Source of the DNA: an uncultured Roseburia sp.
GTDB lineage: Bacteria > Bacillota > Clostridia > Lachnospirales > Lachnospiraceae
Length of the DNA: 30,191 bases
Assembly: GCA_910587865.1 (NCBI GenBank)
Contig: CAJUNX010000012.1
Location: forward strand, 67,274-97,464
Reading direction: 5' to 3'
Below, one piece after another: positions 14,282-22,829 of the stretch; within the stretch, counting starts at the first letter, position 1; the number at the start of each line of letters is the position of its first letter. The position numbers and the translations under genes are program-made. The notes beneath the pieces were generated by a model that was given only the letters and a program-made list of their open reading frames with translations, made no database searches and was not told the DNA's origin.

Positions 14282-15781
14282 ATGACGGATATTCTATGTA
14301 CGAGAAATCGATATATCATACCTTTTTTATTCTGGCCCATGGAGGGTATGGACTATGAGAGCCTGATCGGGCGCATCACGGACACCGGTGCGTGGCGGAT
14401 CTGGAATATGTATGCGGAGGGTGTGGAGCAGGATCTGTACGATATTATTCTGGACTGTTTTGTCATGGATGAGAGGAAAAACAATATCGGCTGCGCTCTT
14501 GCCTGGTGCGGTGCCAGGGAGGATCAGAGGGACATTCTGGCGCTGAATTACACGCGGTTTGACAGGGATTTTATCGTGCGGATCACGCAGATGGGAATGT
14601 ATCTGTTCCGGTCGGGCGTTGGGTTCATCTGGTATGAGGCAGGACTGCCGGCGGACGCCACATCCGCAGAACTGACGCTGTTTCAGAACGAGTTTAAGGA
14701 GCTGGCATATGAGAGGTTTGTGAGCTTAAAAAACAGATCCGGCCGATATACGTTTGAGCTGGCCCGTGATGCGGCACAAGGGGTCCTGATGGGGGACTGG
14801 CTGGACCGGAAGCTGGCAAAGCTGCCGTTTACATATTCATTTTTTGCGAAGAGGAAGAATCCGCTGGCGCCGCAGCGGCAGATCCCGGATAAGGCGCTGC
14901 TTTTTGTCTATGCGGTGTTTGACCGGGCGGATCGGGAAAAGCTGATGGACGACATTTATCATCTGACAAACGGCTATAATGAGCGCTATCAGAAAAAAGC
15001 GGAGTTTTCGTCGGAGCCCATGGAGCTGTTCCGGTATGCTTACTGCTATGTGACGATGGGGGGCTGCGGCTATTACGTGGTTCCCGGGGAGGAAAACCGG
15101 AATTTTTATCTGAGGACATTAAAAAAGAAGATCATGCTGGATCATTTTACGCTTTATATCCTGGCGCTGTATCAGTCCTATACGCTCTTAAAATTTACCG
15201 GACAGATTCAGAGCGTGTTATCCGCGGAGAGCGCCTGGTACCTGGAGAATTCGGAGGAGAGCGTCGGGATTTTAAAGCAGATTGCAACGCAGATCAATGT
15301 GTTTCTGGTGAAGAGCGTATATTCCTCGGTCAGTCACATCAGCCATCAGAATGATTACTATGAATATGTGATACGTAAGCTTAAGGTGCGGGAAAATATC
15401 GACGGGCTGACCATCGGGCTTGAGTCTCTGCAGAAGCTCCAGGAGGATCGGGCAAAGGAGCGGATCGAGGCGATTGAGGAGCGCGAGAATCAGGAGCGCG
15501 AGGTCTCGGATGACCGGTTAAACATCGGACTGGGGCTGCTTTCGATCCTGGCGCTGATCTCCGCGGTGGCGGACGGGGACAGCGCGGCGGAGGTGCTCGT
15601 GAGATGGCTGAAGCTGCCGGAGTATGCAAAAACAGCGCTCGGAATGGTGTTTCTGGCGCTGATCGCGGTGATCGCGGTGGTCGCCGTGACATCAATCTGG
15701 CCGTCGATTTTGCGGGCGGGGAAGAAGCGGCGGGAGTGGAAGGCAGCAAGAAAGCAGGAGAGGGACGACACATGGCAGTGA
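14282..15781 (+). CDS. Uncharacterised protein with CorA-like C-terminal two-helix membrane topology
   Basis: The 499-residue product is not recognised as a named family. Residues 1-390 look like a mixed soluble domain (MYLFRSGVGFIWYEAG near 105-120, and YAYCYVTMGGCGYYVVPG near 250). A long acidic/basic alpha-helical stretch follows (about 370-410, LQEDRAKERIEAIEERENQE), then two transmembrane helices (about 412-432 and 451-475) and a short basic tail. Large cytoplasmic domain, long helix, two C-terminal membrane helices: this is the topology of CorA-like proteins, but the GMN signature of CorA is not seen. The start at 14282 has only a weak GAGG upstream; ATGs at 14339 and 14348 are alternatives. 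Its stop overlaps the next gene. As the first gene of an ATPase operon, it could be a membrane effector or anchor; this is inference. Confidence 0.82.
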   Translation: MTDILCTRNRYIIPFLFWPMEGMDYESLIGRITDTGAWRIWNMYAEGVEQDLYDIILDCFVMDERKNNIGCALAWCGAREDQRDILALNYTRFDRDFIVRITQMGMYLFRSGVGFIWYEAGLPADATSAELTLFQNEFKELAYERFVSLKNRSGRYTFELARDAAQGVLMGDWLDRKLAKLPFTYSFFAKRKNPLAPQRQIPDKALLFVYAVFDRADREKLMDDIYHLTNGYNERYQKKAEFSSEPMELFRYAYCYVTMGGCGYYVVPGEENRNFYLRTLKKKIMLDHFTLYILALYQSYTLLKFTGQIQSVLSAESAWYLENSEESVGILKQIATQINVFLVKSVYSSVSHISHQNDYYEYVIRKLKVRENIDGLTIGLESLQKLQEDRAKERIEAIEERENQEREVSDDRLNIGLGLLSILALISAVADGDSAAEVLVRWLKLPEYAKTALGMVFLALIAVIAVVAVTSIWPSILRAGKKRREWKAARKQERDDTWQ

Positions 15782-18700
15782 TGGATCGCTTTTTACAGGA
15801 AGCGCGCGTCGGAGAGCGGGTGGAACTGGGGTTTGGGACGAAGGAGATTACCGGGACGATCGTCTGGCTGGATCAGGAGATCGTTCAGGTGAAAAAAACG
15901 GACGGAAGAACCGCGACGGTCGATCTTGCGGCAATCCGCTATTATGAGATATCAGGCGGGACCGTGCAGACCGGGGCGACGGAAGCTGCGACGGGCGGGC
16001 AGGAAAAGCAGCTGTATCAGAATGTGCTCCGGGCGTATTGTGAATCTGACACAAAGCAGGCGCTGGGGCAGATATCCGCGTATATACGGCAGAGCCCGTC
16101 TGTCCGGGCGCGCCTGTGCTATATCTGGATTCTGGCACATGCCGGAAACACGGACCGGGCCAGAGAGCTCCTGTCGCTGATTCCAGAGGAGGCGGTGTCT
16201 GAGTCAGAAACCGTACCGTCAGACGCGAAAGAGACGGTCTTTGGGCCGGAAAGCGCACTGTCAGCGGCGGAGATGGAAAAGACAATTGTAAACGAATACT
16301 TTTTCGGACACAGACCAGAGCTGTCGGAGTGTTTTGAGACTCTGGTAAAAAAGGACACGCTTTACCGGGTAGCGGAGCACTGCAGAAGATGCGGGGATTT
16401 TCTGCTGCTTTCACCGCGGGAGAAGCAGATTCAGGCGGAGCTGATGCGGGATACTTCTGACCGCATCAATGTGAAGGACGGGCTTGTGAAAAGGGTGATC
16501 ATCAAAACCATTTACGCGAATCCGACCGGGTATCGCTGCTGGCATCTCTATTCTTTGTGTATGGAGGAGGAAGCGGACAGGACGCTGCGCTACTGTGTCA
16601 GTACCGGTCTTGCGATTCTCTGCCCGGATCCGGAGAATGAGTTTCGGGAGCAGGCAGCCGGGCTGTTAAAAACGGATGGCCGGATCGAAAAACGGTACGG
16701 CGCCTACCGGCTGTACAATCATCTGTACCGGCTGTATCTGACCGGGTCCCTGCATGGGAATCATGCCCTCGCAAAACAGCTGTCCGGATTTTCTGCGGAC
16801 AGCAGGAGGATTTTTCAGGCGGGTACGACTCCCATGAAGCTGGCGCGGGATTACATCCATCTTTTTAAGCTCCTGGATAACGGGGATGATTATATTTATA
16901 TCAAATCCGCAATGTTTATCGCGACGAATAACGGGTGTGAGAGTTACTTTTACGGATTATTCCGAACGGAGCTTTTAAACCGGGAGCCGGTTCTTTGCGT
17001 GAGGCTTTGCGTGGAACTGCTGACGAAGAAAAAAGGGAAAAGCACGAGGGAGTTCTGCGGCCGGATCGGGAAGGAACTGAAGGAGACGTATCCAAAGCAG
17101 GCGAAGGTCATAGCTGTATTGCTTGAGAGCGATGAGAAGCGTCTGCCGGATCTGTGCAGAGTGTTAAGAGATTACCCGGCAGGACCGAAGAAGGAGGCGG
17201 TAGAGAAGCTGCTGAAGCGATTCCGGGATGACGCTTCACGGATTGCCGCGTTAGAGAAAATCGATGCGTGCTATCCGGATGCGCCGGCATTAAAACGGCG
17301 GCTGCTGCAGCTTTACCGGACGGCGGGGAAAAGAAGTTCTTATGAAAGTATGTATCGGACAATCACCGGACTTGCAAAATACGCGGTGGAGGGGGAACTG
17401 CAGGAGCTGTGCAGGCAGTCTGCGCTTCTGGTCACGGCCATGGGCAGGAGGGACAGACTGACGGATATCCCCGATCTGTATAAAAAGTATTCGGCCGAGG
17501 GGGGATATGAACCGGAGCTGACAGCGTTCTGCGAGGTGTGCGGGCGGTATGAGCTGCCGAAAGATCAGGCCTGTGAAAAAATGTTTGACGCGCTGATTAC
17601 GGGAAACTGGCTGGATTTCTTTGCAAAATACGACGCGGGATTTCCCGCGGCATGCGAGGGGATTGCCATACTGCTTTCCGCTTCGAAGCTGTCCTTTGCA
17701 GGGCAGGCGCTGGACTATCTGACACGGTTTTGCGGGGCGGACCGGGAGGAGTGCGGAGCGGTGCAGCTGGAGCAGAAGCTCGATGCCGTGTTTCGGAAGG
17801 TAATCGGGACATCGCTGGCGGATGTGATAAAACGGCTGCGAAAGCTGCCAGAGAGCAGTCAGAGAAAGCTGGTGCGGCTGGTGGATTTTGCCGGGAAGCC
17901 TTACCCGTTTTATTCGGTGCCGGATGACGGGATGATTGCAGATATTCTGCTGGAGCTGTGGGATGCCGTCTGCGGGGAAGAGGTGCTGTGCGGGGCGCTC
18001 GCAAAGCACCGGTCGGCTGCCGCGGGGTATGAGCTCCTCTGCGGACGGGCGATCCGGTTTTATGAAAGCCGCGGACTGCTGGGGGCATATGCGGAGTACC
18101 TCTATAAAAAGAAACGGTATGAGGAGATCCGGGCGCTGTACGGGGAGTACGGCTGGGCGTCGGAAAGTCGGAAATTTGCGGCATATTATGCGGCGGTTCT
18201 GCTGGCGGAAGAAGTCCCGGCAAAAGAGCAGCGTCCAGAAGCAGAGCGGGAAGACGGGTACATCCGGGAGCTGACAGGAGAGACGTTTGTCGATGTTGTC
18301 CTTCTGCTGAAAAACAGAATGCTGGGAAAGGAGCTGCAGAGGCTGCGCAGTCTGATGCCAGAGAGATGTCGGGAGATCGGTCTGATCGGGAGGATACTGC
18401 GCGATCCGGCGGTTTCTCTCGCCCGGGAGATTGAAGAAGGATATGTCGGCGGGGATGCGTTCGCGCTGTTAAAGCTGCTGTATGGCCGGACGGATGATCC
18501 AGAGGACCTGCGCAGGCTGCGGGAGAGGTACGGGGATGAAATCGCGGAACATGAGTATGCGGCGGATCTGATCAGGCCGGCAGAGGGCGGTGCGGCGCGC
18601 TATCTCTTTGAGCGGGAGGAAGAGCAAAAGACCGGGACAAAAGACATGTCCGGACAGAATATGCCGGTTCTTTTTTCGGACGGCATACAGGAGGACGAAG

Positions 18701-20802
18701 AGTCGGAAAAACGGTTCCTCAAAGATTATATGCAGGGCATAAAGCCCGGGGAGCGAACGCGCATTTCGGATCTTTATGACAGCCTGGGGCCGGATATCAG
18801 TGAAAACCCGGAATACCGGAGGGAGCTTCTGACAAAGCTGGTTTACCTGACTTTGGAGGAGAAGGATACCGCTGCGCACCGGGAATATCGGATCCTGCAC
18901 GGAGTCGTACGGTATTACTGCAGGAAAACAGCGGATGCCGCTGCGGGCAGAGAGATGCTTTATGAGGCAGTCCTGCTTCTGGACGAAACGGCGAAGCGAA
19001 GCACGGTTGAGCATGTCAGAAATGCGGTCTGTGATGCGCTCGGCAGTTTTTCCGCCATCGATGAGCCCGTGCGGGAGAAGGACGGACTGACCGGGGCGCT
19101 TTTGCATATGCTTCGCATCCGCATGGCCAGAGAATTTGCGGTCTTTTTCCGGCAGATATCTGATTATACAGAGCAGATTGCGGAAGTGATGTCCGTCACG
19201 GACCCGGCCTGGCAGGTAAACGGCGCTCAGAGGATTGCGGGACAGCTTCAGACAGCCGTAACCAGATGCAGCACGCCGCTTTTTGGTCAGATATATATGG
19301 CATGGTACCGGATGATCCGGGCAAAGATACAGAGTCTGTCGCGGGGAGCCGTGCTGATGCTCCAGGTGGAGACGACGCAGTGTACCCTGCGGGGAAGGAT
19401 CTGCTGTGTGCTTCGGAATTTGGGAAAGCAGCCCGCAAAGCAGATCACGATACGTGCGGTTTTTGCGGATGAGGTGCGCTGCAGGGACGGTGAGAAAAAG
19501 CGGGACATCCTTTACGGAGGGGATACCTGCGCCTTTTCCTTTCAGATCCGGTGTCGGGAGGAGGGGATCCAGAAATTCCGGATCGTGCTTTCCTGTGGGG
19601 AGGAGCAGAGCACAGCGCAGACGGAGTACAGCCGGGAGGTCATGCTGGTAAGGGAAACAAAAGCCACCCATATCGGCAATCTTTACTCGGTGGCTCCGGT
19701 CACAAGCGATGCGGAATTTTATGGCAGGGAGCGTGAAAAAAAGGAAATATTTGGATTTTTAAATGATGTCCGCTACAATACGTCTATGGTGATGCACGGC
19801 TTAAAACGCGTCGGGAAGACATCCATGCTCCGCTGCATTGAGCGGACACTGCGGGACAGTGAGCAGTATATCCCGGTGTATAAGAGCGCTCAGGGGATCG
19901 GCGAGCAGAACGCCGTCGGAAGGATGTTTGTGGAGACGGTGACAGAGGAGCTTCTGGCTGCCGGTCTTTGGGATGAAACGTGCCGCGGGTATTTGAAATA
20001 TGACTACGACAATAGTCCGGAAAAGCTGTATGAGTTTTATAGATATTTACAGAAGTCCGGACTGCTGGGGAAAAAGAGAATCCTGTTTATGGCGGATGAG
20101 ATCGAGGAAATCTTTGACCTGGTGGATGAGGGGCGGATCAGCAGGCGGTTTTACAAGGTCCTGCGTGTGATCTTACAGGAGCTGACCTGCGTCCGGTTCA
20201 TCTTCTGCGGTGCGGATCAGCTGACGGATCTGTTATATAATCACGCGCTCGCGGACGTATTCGAGATTACGAAGCGCGTGATGATCAGCAGGCTGAACGA
20301 GGAAGCCATGCAGCAGATGATCACAGAGCCCGCGGCAGGAAAACTGACCTATACGGATCAGGCGCTGGAGCGTGTTTGGTATTACACCGGGGGACACACA
20401 TTTTATTCGAAACACATCTGCAGCAAGGTGATCGACCTGCTCAACGAGGAGGGCCGGGAAACGGCGTACGCATATGATATTGACACGGCCGTGAAGCAGG
20501 TAATGCGGATCACGGAGTATTTTATTTACTTAAGCAGATTTTTCCGTGAAAATGACTGGAAGGTGATCCGTCTGATGTGTGAAAAGAGCCGCTTTGCGCG
20601 GGACCGGGTCTCTCTTAATGCGTTAAAGGAGGCATATGAGGGCAGGGGGCTTACGGACTCGCTGGCGGAGCTGGAGTTTAAGGATATTCTGGAGAAAACG
20701 GAAGGGTACGACGAGGATTATTATCAATTCCCGATCGAGATGTTCCGGCTTTGGTATGCGAAGGCGGAGTATGTCATCGGAAAGAAGGAGGAAGCGCGAT
20801 GA
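15772..20802 (+). CDS. Giant protein: beta-barrel, alpha-solenoid and C-terminal STAND/AAA-like ATPase
   Basis: The 1676-residue product is unassigned as a whole. Residues about 8-60 form a small beta-rich domain (GERVELGFGTKEITGTIVWL), SH3/Sm-like by pattern. About 80-1180 is a long, mostly helical body, probably solenoid repeats, with no clear motif. About 1190-1290 reads as a beta-sandwich (LQVETTQCTLRGRICCVLRN). The ATPase begins at about 1315 with FYGREREKKEIFGFL, has Walker A GLKRVGKT (about 1342-1349), Walker B ILFMADE (about 1437-1443) and a sensor-like RFIFCGADQ. A helical/winged-helix end follows. This order (recognition repeats plus P-loop switch) suits STAND-type NTPases, but with the ATPase at the C-terminus. 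The start at 15772 is favoured by AGGAGAGGG eight bases upstream and overlaps the previous gene by 10 bases. The next gene overlaps it by ATGA. Confidence 0.85.
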   Translation: MAVMDRFLQEARVGERVELGFGTKEITGTIVWLDQEIVQVKKTDGRTATVDLAAIRYYEISGGTVQTGATEAATGGQEKQLYQNVLRAYCESDTKQALGQISAYIRQSPSVRARLCYIWILAHAGNTDRARELLSLIPEEAVSESETVPSDAKETVFGPESALSAAEMEKTIVNEYFFGHRPELSECFETLVKKDTLYRVAEHCRRCGDFLLLSPREKQIQAELMRDTSDRINVKDGLVKRVIIKTIYANPTGYRCWHLYSLCMEEEADRTLRYCVSTGLAILCPDPENEFREQAAGLLKTDGRIEKRYGAYRLYNHLYRLYLTGSLHGNHALAKQLSGFSADSRRIFQAGTTPMKLARDYIHLFKLLDNGDDYIYIKSAMFIATNNGCESYFYGLFRTELLNREPVLCVRLCVELLTKKKGKSTREFCGRIGKELKETYPKQAKVIAVLLESDEKRLPDLCRVLRDYPAGPKKEAVEKLLKRFRDDASRIAALEKIDACYPDAPALKRRLLQLYRTAGKRSSYESMYRTITGLAKYAVEGELQELCRQSALLVTAMGRRDRLTDIPDLYKKYSAEGGYEPELTAFCEVCGRYELPKDQACEKMFDALITGNWLDFFAKYDAGFPAACEGIAILLSASKLSFAGQALDYLTRFCGADREECGAVQLEQKLDAVFRKVIGTSLADVIKRLRKLPESSQRKLVRLVDFAGKPYPFYSVPDDGMIADILLELWDAVCGEEVLCGALAKHRSAAAGYELLCGRAIRFYESRGLLGAYAEYLYKKKRYEEIRALYGEYGWASESRKFAAYYAAVLLAEEVPAKEQRPEAEREDGYIRELTGETFVDVVLLLKNRMLGKELQRLRSLMPERCREIGLIGRILRDPAVSLAREIEEGYVGGDAFALLKLLYGRTDDPEDLRRLRERYGDEIAEHEYAADLIRPAEGGAARYLFEREEEQKTGTKDMSGQNMPVLFSDGIQEDEESEKRFLKDYMQGIKPGERTRISDLYDSLGPDISENPEYRRELLTKLVYLTLEEKDTAAHREYRILHGVVRYYCRKTADAAAGREMLYEAVLLLDETAKRSTVEHVRNAVCDALGSFSAIDEPVREKDGLTGALLHMLRIRMAREFAVFFRQISDYTEQIAEVMSVTDPAWQVNGAQRIAGQLQTAVTRCSTPLFGQIYMAWYRMIRAKIQSLSRGAVLMLQVETTQCTLRGRICCVLRNLGKQPAKQITIRAVFADEVRCRDGEKKRDILYGGDTCAFSFQIRCREEGIQKFRIVLSCGEEQSTAQTEYSREVMLVRETKATHIGNLYSVAPVTSDAEFYGREREKKEIFGFLNDVRYNTSMVMHGLKRVGKTSMLRCIERTLRDSEQYIPVYKSAQGIGEQNAVGRMFVETVTEELLAAGLWDETCRGYLKYDYDNSPEKLYEFYRYLQKSGLLGKKRILFMADEIEEIFDLVDEGRISRRFYKVLRVILQELTCVRFIFCGADQLTDLLYNHALADVFEITKRVMISRLNEEAMQQMITEPAAGKLTYTDQALERVWYYTGGHTFYSKHICSKVIDLLNEEGRETAYAYDIDTAVKQVMRITEYFIYLSRFFRENDWKVIRLMCEKSRFARDRVSLNALKEAYEGRGLTDSLAELEFKDILEKTEGYDEDYYQFPIEMFRLWYAKAEYVIGKKEEAR

Positions 20803-22694
20803 GAAAGCTGTTTGCGCCGGCGGTCAGTCAGAAGGAGGCTTTGACGCTGTATGGGAGAAAACATTTTCTGGCGAAAATACATGACTATATGACGGACCGG
20901 CAGATGCCCGAGAATGTTGCCCTGCTCGGAGTGAAGGGCGCAGGGAAAAGTTCGGTGATCCGAAAAGCGTTTGGCAGAGAGGAAAACCGGCGGTATTACG
21001 ACGAGGCGGATATCGTGGTGACCTTTGTCTCCATCCCGGAGACGACGGACAGCATGAAAGGATTTTACAGCTATCTGAACACATCTGTCTTAGAGGCGCT
21101 GGATGCGGTGGAGGAATACGATGCAGGGCGGTATCACGCGCTGATGGAGCAGATTGCGCAGAAAAAGAATCAGATTCTTGCCCGCTGCGTGGAGGTCGAT
21201 GACGCGACGATGGAGTCGGTGCTGAATAAGACGATCGGGCTTATACGGGACGCGGGGATAAAGCTTCTGATCGTGTTTGATGATTTTGAGCGGTTTGCGG
21301 ATTCTTCGAGGCTGAAAAAAGCACAGTACCGGTATATGAGGGAGCTGGCCAATTCCGGAAAGATCTCCCTGTTTATCGCCACCGGACAGGATCTCACGAA
21401 GGTCTCCGAGGAGATGAAGGGATCTGGATTTGAAAATATTTTTACCTATGAGGAGCTGCGTGGAATCCGGCTTTCGGACATCGAGGACTGGATTTCTGAT
21501 GTCATGGACGGGACGGATGTGGAAATCGACGACGAGGTGACGGACTGGATCGGGGAGATCAGCGGCGGGATCCCGGAAATCGCGGCGGAGGCGGCGGAGC
21601 TTTCCTGCCGGCTTCTCGCAAAGGGCCAGAACTTCGACGGCAATGACTGGTGCAAAAAGCTTTATCCGGCCGTAAGTCCGCTGATGAAAACGTGGTGGAA
21701 TTATACGGATGAGGCGGAGCACCGTATTTTTGCGGATCTTATCGCCGGAACCTCTGCGGATTCCGTGAACCGGGACTGCCTGGTAAAAAAAGGGTATTTG
21801 GACGAGACGGACTTTGGGGAGGTGGTGTTCACAACGCCGCTCTTTGAGATGTATGTCCTCGGGGAGCTGGAAAACAGGGAGCAGGCGGAAGCGGCCGGGA
21901 TCACGGGGGATGCAGAAAATTTGCGGACGCTGCTCTGGGAGATCGTGCGGGAGGCAAACGGGACGATGGAGGAAAAGATCGAGCGGATGGACAGCCGCAT
22001 TTCAGATATCACCGACCGGCTGTCCGCGATTCTTTGCGAGCTGCCGTCAAAGGAGGATTTCTACACCAGGGAAAACGGCGAACTGGATCCGGACCGATAC
22101 GGGGAGGCGATTGCAGCCTATATCTCGGATAAACTGACGGAGACAAATGACGATGAGCTATGTGCTGCGTGGAACATCGATGCGGATACCTGGCATTCGT
22201 TTTCGGATATTCGGAAAAATGACTGCGCGATGGCATACCGGCTGATTACGTTTATCTTTACAGAAGACATTCCGGGGCTGGATTACACGCCGGTTACCGT
22301 GATGCTTGGAAATTTTCTGGAGGGCCTGTTAAATGACAAGGTGCTGCGGACATTAAAGCAAAGCCTGCCTGATGCGCGTGTAAAAATGAGGCATGGCGGC
22401 TACGGGGCGCTTAAAGATTACCGGGGTACGATGACGATCGGCGGATTTGTGTTCCTTTTCCGGAATGAGGATGTGGCGGGAGCAATCGGAAGAATGGCAA
22501 AAGGACCGCGGCCAGACGCACGGCAGATGGACGATTTTTCGCGGAAACTCTCGGAGTGCCACCGGATCCGGAATAAGGCGGATCACCCGGGAGAGATCAC
22601 GACGGCGGAGGACAAGAGCCGGTTTGTCGCGGATCTGTTTCTCGGACAGAACAGTATGCTGCGGGTGATGTGCGGGCTGGAGCTGATCGCGTGA
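20799..22694 (+). CDS. P-loop ATPase with C-terminal HEPN-like RNxxxH domain
   Basis: The 631-residue product opens with YGRKHFLAKIHDYM, the entry motif also found in its partner's ATPase. Walker A GVKGAGKS follows (about 43-50), Walker B LLIVFDDFERF (about 154-164) and a sensor-like SLFIATGQD. A winged-helix-like middle follows to about 380, then a coiled segment (MEEKIERMDSRISDITDRL). In the last 130 residues, LGNFLEGLLNDKV and TIGGFVFLFRN precede ECHRIRNKADHPGEITTAED. R591-N592-K-A-D-H596 fits the RX4-6H motif of HEPN RNases, with the favoured Asn after Arg and the usual H-P-G-x-(I/V)-(S/T) continuation. RNase activity is inferred, not shown. The start overlaps the previous stop (ATGA) and has AAGGAGG upstream, so the pair is translationally coupled. 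Confidence 0.85.
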   Translation: MRKLFAPAVSQKEALTLYGRKHFLAKIHDYMTDRQMPENVALLGVKGAGKSSVIRKAFGREENRRYYDEADIVVTFVSIPETTDSMKGFYSYLNTSVLEALDAVEEYDAGRYHALMEQIAQKKNQILARCVEVDDATMESVLNKTIGLIRDAGIKLLIVFDDFERFADSSRLKKAQYRYMRELANSGKISLFIATGQDLTKVSEEMKGSGFENIFTYEELRGIRLSDIEDWISDVMDGTDVEIDDEVTDWIGEISGGIPEIAAEAAELSCRLLAKGQNFDGNDWCKKLYPAVSPLMKTWWNYTDEAEHRIFADLIAGTSADSVNRDCLVKKGYLDETDFGEVVFTTPLFEMYVLGELENREQAEAAGITGDAENLRTLLWEIVREANGTMEEKIERMDSRISDITDRLSAILCELPSKEDFYTRENGELDPDRYGEAIAAYISDKLTETNDDELCAAWNIDADTWHSFSDIRKNDCAMAYRLITFIFTEDIPGLDYTPVTVMLGNFLEGLLNDKVLRTLKQSLPDARVKMRHGGYGALKDYRGTMTIGGFVFLFRNEDVAGAIGRMAKGPRPDARQMDDFSRKLSECHRIRNKADHPGEITTAEDKSRFVADLFLGQNSMLRVMCGLELIA

Positions 22695-22713
22695 CGGGGT
22701 ATGAAAGACCGGA

Positions 22714-22742
22714 TTGCCTGATGATTTGTTTTATGGTAAGAT
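22714..22742 (+). promoter_or_regulatory. Putative promoter before the hybrid-kinase-like gene
   Basis: TTGCCT (22714-22719) and TAAGAT (22737-22742) are 17 bp apart in the 135-bp gap after the ATPase operon. Both boxes deviate from consensus. It would allow separate expression of the kinase-like gene, but no terminator was seen between the operon and this gene, so cotranscription is also possible. Confidence 0.45.
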
Positions 22743-22829
22743 GTTCACAGGCATAAGCGAAGGAGAATTGCCGGTCTGGCGCTGCCCGGGTGAGAGGGGA
22801 GGACGGATCGGCCGGGAGGAGGAGACGTT

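Noticed and set aside
14104..14340. N-terminal extension of the minus-strand Rpn-tail frame
   Set aside because: The added sequence crosses two promoter-like regions and overlaps the start of the opposite gene; the start at 14103 has a strong RBS and the family-like beginning.
15604..15771. Longer N-terminus for the giant ATPase protein
   Set aside because: It would overlap most of the membrane segment of the previous gene; AGGAGAGGG supports the start at 15772.
18469..19671. Long open frame (400 codons) on the minus strand inside the giant ATPase gene
   Set aside because: It is an antisense shadow of a real frame with overlapping neighbours on both sides; it has no recognisable domain and no RBS evidence.
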